DNA of 64,000 nucleotides, from positions 7,626,001 through 7,690,000 of the forward strand of contig NZ_CP089312.1 of assembly GCF_021545335.1 (NCBI RefSeq), given 5' to 3'. The notes below the pieces were generated by a model that saw nothing but the letters and a program-made list of their open reading frames with translations, ran no database searches and was not told the DNA's origin. The DNA is from Streptomyces sp. GQFP (GTDB taxonomy: Bacteria > Actinomycetota > Actinomycetes > Streptomycetales > Streptomycetaceae). Below are positions 58,499 to 64,000 of this stretch, one piece after another; position 1 is the stretch's first letter, and each line of letters begins with the position of its first letter. The position numbers were made by a program, and so were the translations under genes.

Positions 58499-60346
58499 TT
58501 ACGGGTGAGGCGTTGAGCCGTACGCCGTGAGGAACTTGTCTCGGAAGGCGCTCATCTTCCAGACGGGGGCGTCGTCGGCGGGGCGGATGCCGTCTGTCCA
58601 GTTCCAGTCGGTGATCTTGTCGAGGATCTTCGGGTCCTTGGCCACGACCGACACCGGGACGTCGCGGCTGGCGTTGCTGCCGCTGACTCGGGACATGGGC
58701 TGGTGGTCGCCGAGGAAGACGAGGACGGTGTCGTCGGTGCCGTAGCGGGTGAGCCAGTCGATGAGGCTGGTGATCGAGTACTGGATCGACTTGCCGTACT
58801 CCTGCTTGGCCGCGGTGCCGTCGTACAGGACGTCCTTCGGGTCCTTGCCCGCCTTCTGGATCGAGTTGAACACCGAGCCGTCGCCGAGCTGGTCCTGCGG
58901 GACGGTCGTAGGAAGAGGCGCCCACGGCTGGTGACTTGAGGTCAGGATGATCTCCGACATCAGCGGCTTGGCGCTCTTCTTGCCGTGCTCCATGCGCTGG
59001 AAGGCCTCCAGCGTGTACTGGTCCGGCATGGTCGACCAGCTGAACTTCGGTCCCTGGTAGCCGAGATCCTTCGACGTGTAATTCTTCTCCAGGCCGTAGA
59101 ACTTCCACTCCGGCCAGCCCTTCTGGACGCCCGGCATCACGCCGACCGTCCGCCAGTCGCCGGTGCGCCGGAAGACCTCGGGGAGGGTGAGACGGTCGCT
59201 GTTCACCAGGGTGTTGTAGCGCTGCTGGTTGTTGATCCACAGGCCCGACAGGAACGTGGAGTGGCCGAGCCAGCTGTTGCCGCCGAACGTGGCCGACGTC
59301 AGCCAGCCGCTCTTCGCGGCGAAACCGGCGTCCGTCAGGGCCTGGTTGCTGTCGGCGAGGGTCTTGTCCACGCCGGGGGAGATGTCCGGGTCCTCGATCG
59401 CGCTGCGGCCGTAGCTCTCGATGAACGTGAAGATGACGTCCTTGCCGCGCAGGTCCGGCACCAGCTGGTCGCCGGGCGTCTTGGCGAAGGGGTCGTTCTT
59501 GGCGAACTTCTCGAACGCCGCCTCGTCGCGGAAGGTGTCACTCGCCCGCCGCAGATGCACCTTCACGACTCCGGCGGTGTGGTCCGAGGCGATGGGCACC
59601 CCGCCGATGCTGAGCCCGAGGGACATGCAGGTGATCCATACGGTGCCCGCGATCAGCGTGGCCTTGGTGGCGACGGTGTTGTTGCGGGCGAGCAGGTTGC
59701 TGAGCCGTACGCATGCGAGGGCCGTGCCGATGGGCAGGAGCAGCGTCAGCAGGATCACGAGGAGGGTGACGGCGATCGAGCCCGTCGTGCCGATGGCGTC
59801 GGAGATGTACGACTGGGCGTCGTCCAGCAGCACCCAGTCCAGCACGACGTTGAAGTGCCGGCCCAGGAACTCGACGAACCCCATGTCCAGCAGGTTCAGC
59901 ACGGTCAGCGCACCGAGGAACGCGCCGATACTCGCCGCCGTGATCACCCGCGGTCGGCGTGGCATCGCGAGCAGTACGACGGCCCCGACGATCGCTTCCG
60001 CGGGGAGTCGCAGGAACTCCGTGATCCGGAAGTTGCCGACGGTGTTCGGCATTTGGAGGGCGAACAGTACGAGGAGTACGGAGAGGGCGGTGGCCGCCCA
60101 GCGGAGATTCCGGGCGGCGACTGGGCGACGGGTACGCCAGTCGGGTTTGGGGGGTTGGGCAGACTTGTCGGCTGAGTCGACAGAGGCGGCCGAGTCTTCC
60201 GGTAGTGGTTGGCTGTCGGCCGTGGGGGCTTCTCGCGCAGTTCCCCGCGCCCCTTTGGGGCGCGTCTCTGTGACCGGGGTTTCCTCAGCAGGCGTCGCCT
60301 CAGCCGCCGTATCCGTCGATGGGTTGATGCGCGTGAACAGAGGCAC
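58499..60346 (-). CDS. LTA synthase-like membrane protein with sulfatase-fold domain
   Basis: This 615-residue protein has a disordered Thr/Glu/Pro-rich N-terminus (to about 80), five or so membrane helices and an extracytoplasmic alkaline-phosphatase/sulfatase-fold domain. Motifs include IFTFIESYGRSAIEDPDISP, NSWLGHSTFLSGLWINNQQR, IILTSSHQPWAP and FLGDHQPMSRV. Related enzymes move glycerol-phosphate or phosphoethanolamine groups on cell-surface polymers. GTG 60346 follows GAAGGA by 8 nt. The N-terminal segment ETRPKGARGTAREA is encoded by a dispersed family B repeat (60224-60264). Confidence 0.87.
   Translation of the reverse strand: MPLFTRINPSTDTAAEATPAEETPVTETRPKGARGTAREAPTADSQPLPEDSAASVDSADKSAQPPKPDWRTRRPVAARNLRWAATALSVLLVLFALQMPNTVGNFRITEFLRLPAEAIVGAVVLLAMPRRPRVITAASIGAFLGALTVLNLLDMGFVEFLGRHFNVVLDWVLLDDAQSYISDAIGTTGSIAVTLLVILLTLLLPIGTALACVRLSNLLARNNTVATKATLIAGTVWITCMSLGLSIGGVPIASDHTAGVVKVHLRRASDTFRDEAAFEKFAKNDPFAKTPGDQLVPDLRGKDVIFTFIESYGRSAIEDPDISPGVDKTLADSNQALTDAGFAAKSGWLTSATFGGNSWLGHSTFLSGLWINNQQRYNTLVNSDRLTLPEVFRRTGDWRTVGVMPGVQKGWPEWKFYGLEKNYTSKDLGYQGPKFSWSTMPDQYTLEAFQRMEHGKKSAKPLMSEIILTSSHQPWAPLPTTVPQDQLGDGSVFNSIQKAGKDPKDVLYDGTAAKQEYGKSIQYSITSLIDWLTRYGTDDTVLVFLGDHQPMSRVSGSNASRDVPVSVVAKDPKILDKITDWNWTDGIRPADDAPVWKMSAFRDKFLTAYGSTPHP
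60224..60264 (+). repeat. Dispersed repeat, family B, copy 5, inside a coding sequence
   Basis: GGGGGCTTCTCGCGCAG followed by TTCCCCGCGCCCCTTTGGGGCGC lies within the disordered N-terminal part of the sulfatase-fold gene on the opposite strand. It adds about 13 residues in frame. The other four copies are intergenic. Confidence 0.85.
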
Positions 60347-60529
60347 CCCGAAGGTCCTTCCGTGTGGAGCCCGTGCAGGAGCGGCGGACCCTGGCGCGGG
60401 AGCCTGGGTCCGCCACCATCCCGTACGGCGGGCCCTCGGCCTCCGTTCAGCCTCCGCGCCCAAGCACCCGGCAAACACCGGGCAAACGCCTCACCAAGCG
60501 ACGGACCACACGTCTCCTTCCCGCACCCC

Positions 60530-62467
60530 TCAGGCGCCCCCGACCGCCGTGAGCAGCGCCAACGGGGCCGCCGCCGAGCGGGATTCGCGTACGCACGCGT
60601 GCGGGTACGGCACCGGTTCGCCGTGGGTGTCGCGGCCGTAGCCGGCGAGGACCTCGGGGAGGCGGTGACCGGTGGCGGTCGCCGCGTCGACCAGGGCGTG
60701 CGCGACCGTACGGGCCTCGTCGTGCAGGCCGTACCGCGAAAGGCCCAGCGTGATCAGGGCGTTGTCGTGCGGCCAGACCGAGCCCCGGTGGTAGGAGAGG
60801 GGGTGGTAGGCCGACTGGCCCGACGCCAGCGTCCGTACGCCCCAGCCCGAGAAGAAGTCCGGTTCCAGCAAGCGGCGGCCGACCTTCTCTCCGTACTCCT
60901 TGTCGAGGAGTCCCGACCAGAGCAGGTGGCCCGCGTCCGAGGCCAGCGCGTCCACCTGGTTGCCCTCGCCGTCGAGCGCCAGCGCCGGGAAGGAGTGCTC
61001 CGGCATCCAGAAGTCCCGCTGGAAACGGTCCCGGAGGTCGCCCGCCGCCTGTTCCAGGAGGGCGGCGTACGTCTCGTCCTCCCACACCGTGCGCGCGATC
61101 CACGCCGTGCGGCGCAGCGCGTCGTACGCGTACCCCTGGGCCCCCGCCGCCATCACCGGGCCGCTTGCGCGGGTGCCGTCGGCCGAGCAGATGGCGCCGG
61201 GGGAGTCCTTCCAGTTCTGGTTGGCGAGGCCGCCCTGGTCGGCCCGGTAGACCAGGTAGCCACGGGACGTCAGACCGCCGTGGTCCAGCATCCAGCCGAT
61301 CGCCGCGCGGGCGTTGGCCTCCAGACGGCGGGCCAGGGTCGTGTCACCGGTCTGTTCTACGTACGTCCCGAGGAGGATGAGGAACAGCGGTGTCGCGTCG
61401 ACCGAGCCGTAGTAACGCCCGTACGGCACCTGCCCGAAGTGCGCCAGCTCGCCGTGCCGTACCTCGTGCACGATCTTGCCCGGCTGGGCGACGGAGTCCG
61501 GGCCCACCTCCGTTGCCTGGGTCGCGGCGAGCGCGGGCAGTGTGGCGGCGGCTAGTTGGGGGCGGTACGGGAGCGCGAAGAGGGAGGTGAGCAGTGCGTC
61601 CCGGCCGAGGAGGGTCAGGAACCAGGGGGCTCCTGCCGCCGGTACGCGCAACTCCTCGCCGTCGGGGCCGGTTGCGGGGACCTGGAGTGCTGCCAGGTCG
61701 GAGAGGCCTCGTGCGCAGGCCGCCGCCAACTCCGGCCAGCCGGTGGGGAAGGCGATACCCTCGACGAACTCCCCTTCGAGGGCGAGGAGTTGGTCGTTCG
61801 CGGCGGCGGGGGAGACGGGGACCTGCGGTTCCTGGGTCGCGCCGTGCGGACGGGCCGCCACGCGCAGCGCCAGCTCCGCCGAACCGTGCGGCTCCAACTC
61901 CAGTGTCCAGACCAGGCGTCGGGCACCCGTGCCGGTCTCCTCGACGCCGTTGGGGGCGGGCTCCGCGGTGACCGTCGTACAAGACAGCCACTCACCGCGC
62001 CGGTAGCTGAACTCGACGCCGTCGTCCCGGACTTCGCGCCCCCGGACGGCGCCGGACTTGACGTACGTACGGTGGTCGGAGCGCAGCTCGAACTGGTCCG
62101 TGAAGTCGGCGTCCGCGGTGACCGCGATCCGGACCGTCGTCGGCGTCGGACGGTTACTGGTCACGCGCAGAGACTCGACGAACCCCCCGTCCCCTACGGC
62201 CTGTTCACGGAAGAGCGTGTACGCGGGCGGCTCCTGCCGGCCCCCGCGCGGTACGAGGATGCAGCGCGCGGTGTCCCCGTCGGCGACCGGGCTGAGCGTC
62301 TCGGGCACGGCGCCGTCGACGGTGAGCTGCCAACGGCTCAAGTGCCGTGCGTCACGTACGAATAACCCGTCGGGGTGGCTGCCACCGCGTACACCGCTGA
62401 TGTCCCCGCCGTCGCCGACGGCCGCGAACGTCCCGCCGTGCACGAGCAGATGATGCCGGTCCGTCAT
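60530..62467 (-). CDS. Glycogen-debranching-type glycoside hydrolase
   Basis: This 645-residue protein has an N-terminal debranching-enzyme beta domain (LVHGGTFAAVGDGGDISGVR, GLFVRDARHLSRWQLTVDG) and a C-terminal (alpha/alpha)6 catalytic domain (GRDALLTSLFALPYRPQLAA, GELAHFGQVPYGRYYGSVDA, SYHRGSVWPHDNALITLGLS). This layout fits amylo-alpha-1,6-glucosidase or related GH enzymes acting on alpha-glucans or glucosylated products. Leu35 is TTA (62363-62365). Its ATG overlaps the stop of the next gene upstream, so the two hydrolases are co-expressed. Confidence 0.87.
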   Translation of the reverse strand: MTDRHHLLVHGGTFAAVGDGGDISGVRGGSHPDGLFVRDARHLSRWQLTVDGAVPETLSPVADGDTARCILVPRGGRQEPPAYTLFREQAVGDGGFVESLRVTSNRPTPTTVRIAVTADADFTDQFELRSDHRTYVKSGAVRGREVRDDGVEFSYRRGEWLSCTTVTAEPAPNGVEETGTGARRLVWTLELEPHGSAELALRVAARPHGATQEPQVPVSPAAANDQLLALEGEFVEGIAFPTGWPELAAACARGLSDLAALQVPATGPDGEELRVPAAGAPWFLTLLGRDALLTSLFALPYRPQLAAATLPALAATQATEVGPDSVAQPGKIVHEVRHGELAHFGQVPYGRYYGSVDATPLFLILLGTYVEQTGDTTLARRLEANARAAIGWMLDHGGLTSRGYLVYRADQGGLANQNWKDSPGAICSADGTRASGPVMAAGAQGYAYDALRRTAWIARTVWEDETYAALLEQAAGDLRDRFQRDFWMPEHSFPALALDGEGNQVDALASDAGHLLWSGLLDKEYGEKVGRRLLEPDFFSGWGVRTLASGQSAYHPLSYHRGSVWPHDNALITLGLSRYGLHDEARTVAHALVDAATATGHRLPEVLAGYGRDTHGEPVPYPHACVRESRSAAAPLALLTAVGGA

Positions 62468-63981
62468 CGCCGTTCCCCTCCCTTGTCACTCATCTCGCTC
62501 ATGTCGAATGCGCCGACGGCACTTATGTCGGCGATGGGCTGCTGGTGGAGCAGATCGAGAGTCAGCGCGGCCGTCCAGCCGAAGCCGAGCGCCCCGCAGG
62601 CCTCTCCGGTGTACGGATCCACGTACTCCGCGAAGTCGGTGGCGTCGGCGGTCTCCAGCAGCGCCGTGCGCAGCTTGTCGGCGTGCGCCCGCTCGCCGTG
62701 CTGCCGCAGCCCGCGCTCCACCAGCCACCCGGTGTTGAACCAGGCCGGGCCGCGCCAGTAGCGGTGCGGGTCGAAGGCCTCGCCGAGCAGGTCGTAGGAC
62801 GGTACGAGGCGGGCGGCGCCGCCGAGTTCGAAGTGCGGGCCGCGCGCCGTACGGACGAGGGTGTCGGCGATGTCCCGGGGGAGCGTGGGGAGGAGGAGCG
62901 GGATGAGGCCGGAGACGCTGCGCTCGGGGATGAGCGAGCCGTCCCGTACGTCGCGGCAGAAGAACATGCCCTCCGCCGGGTCCCACAGCCGCTCCACCAG
63001 CGCCGCCGTCAGCCGCTCCGCGCGCGCGTGCCGGGCCGTCCCCGTCGCGCCCAGCTCGCGGGCGATCCGGGCCAGCGCGTGCTCGGAGGCGATCAGCAGC
63101 GCGTTGAAGGCGGGGTCCTCGACGGCGAACTCGCTCGCGCCGTCCCCATGGCCCCCGCCCAGCCCATCCCTGTATCCGCCGTCCCTGTAGTCCGTCGCCA
63201 GCCGCACGTACCGCCCGTAGTCCAGGTCCGTCGGACGGTCCTCGGCGGCGCCGTGGTCGAGGTCGGCGCGGCGGAAGGAGCGGGCCGGGGCCGGCGTGAT
63301 GCGGCTCAGCGGGGCGTCCCAGCAGGGGCTGTTGTCCATACCCTGTTCCCAGGGGTGCACGACCGACGCCAGGCCGCCCCCGCCCAGGTCACGGCGGTGC
63401 AGCAGATAGCGGTGCCAGGCGGCGAGCCGCGGATAGGCGCGGGCGAGGAAGCCGCGTGAGCGGGACAGCCCGGGGTCGGCCTGGTGCACCAGCCAGACGG
63501 CCAGCGCGTGCACCGGTGGCTGCACGATGCCGGACGTCTGTACGGTGCGCGGGGCGCCCGCGGCACGCCCCGCGGTCGAGGAGCGCCAGAAGTCGGGGCT
63601 CGGGAAGTACGCGTCGAGCGGGACGGAGGGGTTGAAGACGATGTGCGGGATGCGTCCGTCGTCCCACTGGGCCGACAGCAGCGTCTCCAGCTCCGTCTGC
63701 GCGCGCAGCGGTGAGAGATGGCGCAGGCCGATCGCGATGAACGCGGAGTCCCAGGACCACTGGTGCGGATACAGGCCGCGCGAGGGGACCGTCGAGCTGC
63801 CGGTCCAGTTGGCCTCCAGCACGTCCGCCGCTCTGACGTGCAGGCTGTGCAGCGAATGTGTCGTAACGTCCGGTTCGTATACGACGGAGTGCGTCGCGGC
63901 GCGGGCGGTCAACTGGGCAGTGCGATCCACTCGGGGCTCCCCGAAGACGTTCGGCCTGACCAGTTCGGTCGCGGCCACCAT
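62464..63981 (-). CDS. MGH1-like/GH63-related glycoside hydrolase
   Basis: This 505-residue protein has an (alpha/alpha)6-barrel pattern similar to mannosylglycerate hydrolase or GH63 glucosidases: YPHQWSWDSAFIAIGLRHLS near residue 71, WDDGRIPHIVFNPS, SGIVQPPVHALAVWLVHQ, and a late WRGPAWFNTGWLVERGLRQH. The tryptophan- and acid-rich motifs suggest a working active site. There is no signal peptide, so it acts in the cytoplasm. It is first of the two-gene unit with the debranching enzyme. Only 19 bp of its promoter region lie in the window. Confidence 0.87.
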   Translation of the reverse strand: MVAATELVRPNVFGEPRVDRTAQLTARAATHSVVYEPDVTTHSLHSLHVRAADVLEANWTGSSTVPSRGLYPHQWSWDSAFIAIGLRHLSPLRAQTELETLLSAQWDDGRIPHIVFNPSVPLDAYFPSPDFWRSSTAGRAAGAPRTVQTSGIVQPPVHALAVWLVHQADPGLSRSRGFLARAYPRLAAWHRYLLHRRDLGGGGLASVVHPWEQGMDNSPCWDAPLSRITPAPARSFRRADLDHGAAEDRPTDLDYGRYVRLATDYRDGGYRDGLGGGHGDGASEFAVEDPAFNALLIASEHALARIARELGATGTARHARAERLTAALVERLWDPAEGMFFCRDVRDGSLIPERSVSGLIPLLLPTLPRDIADTLVRTARGPHFELGGAARLVPSYDLLGEAFDPHRYWRGPAWFNTGWLVERGLRQHGERAHADKLRTALLETADATDFAEYVDPYTGEACGALGFGWTAALTLDLLHQQPIADISAVGAFDMSEMSDKGGERR

Positions 63982-64000
63982 AGAGTTACGTCTATTTAAC

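Noticed and set aside
1..64000. Biosynthetic gene cluster or phage-defence island
   Set aside because: No polyketide, peptide or terpene synthase, no RiPP precursor with maturation enzymes, and no restriction, Abi or CBASS-type set is present. The toxin-antitoxin pairs are the only defence-like genes.

Overview
High-GC DNA with GTG, TTG and ATG starts, very strong third-position GC bias and long antisense open frames points to an actinomycete. The gene content (class A beta-lactamase, Scr1/DUF397 locus, recO-uppS, zur-znuBCA, glyS) and two families of short dispersed repeats point to Streptomyces or a close relative. I read 57 protein genes, one of them frameshifted and one cut by the left edge. 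There is no rRNA, tRNA, insertion sequence, prophage or CRISPR array.

Layout. 1-5920: an oligopeptide ABC importer in which the second permease and the first ATPase are one polypeptide, with a divergent GntR regulator. 6006-11892: a small ECF-type sigma factor, a PTP-like phosphatase, a beta-lactamase divergent from a D-amino-acid oxidase, a GNAT/membrane fusion, a methyltransferase and an AraC regulator. 12088-15913: an ABC-2 exporter divergent from a two-component system. 15868-18920: a cobalamin-type uptake ABC transporter behind a B12 riboswitch. 19050-24297: an OafA-like acyltransferase, a HigBA-type toxin-antitoxin pair with a palindromic operator, an epimerase and a frameshifted LysR regulator. 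24593-29229: a secreted M4 protease, a DUF397/Scr1 regulator locus and a VapBC-like pair. 29341-41050: the housekeeping block recO-uppS ... zur-znuB-znuC-znuA/glyS, with a secreted esterase, a second M4 protease and an MFS exporter lying between uppS and zur. 41245-50210: a DUF4394 protein, a LysE exporter, a second two-component system divergent from a LolD/FtsX-type ABC transporter, and a DHA2 exporter. 50312-55589: an XRE regulator, a MEDS protein and a very unusual LuxR/NB-ARC regulator filled with in-frame minisatellites. 55681-63981: an MFS exporter divergent from a tRNA-dihydrouridine synthase, an LTA-synthase-like sulfatase-fold protein and two glycoside hydrolases.

The most unusual signals are four. 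(1) A run of 26 seven-residue repeats (21-bp units) joins the helical part of the LuxR regulator to its DNA-binding domain, and further 36-bp and 21-bp tandem repeats lie inside its ATPase region. (2) TTA leucine codons, read in Streptomyces by the developmental bldA tRNA, occur in six genes, including both toxin genes but neither antitoxin. (3) A dispersed repeat is found at four intergenic sites and once inside a coding sequence. (4) An 11-bp inverted repeat could hide the ribosome binding site of an ABC transporter next to a two-component system.

All functions are read from sequence motifs and gene context. No database search was possible, and residue numbers were counted by hand.
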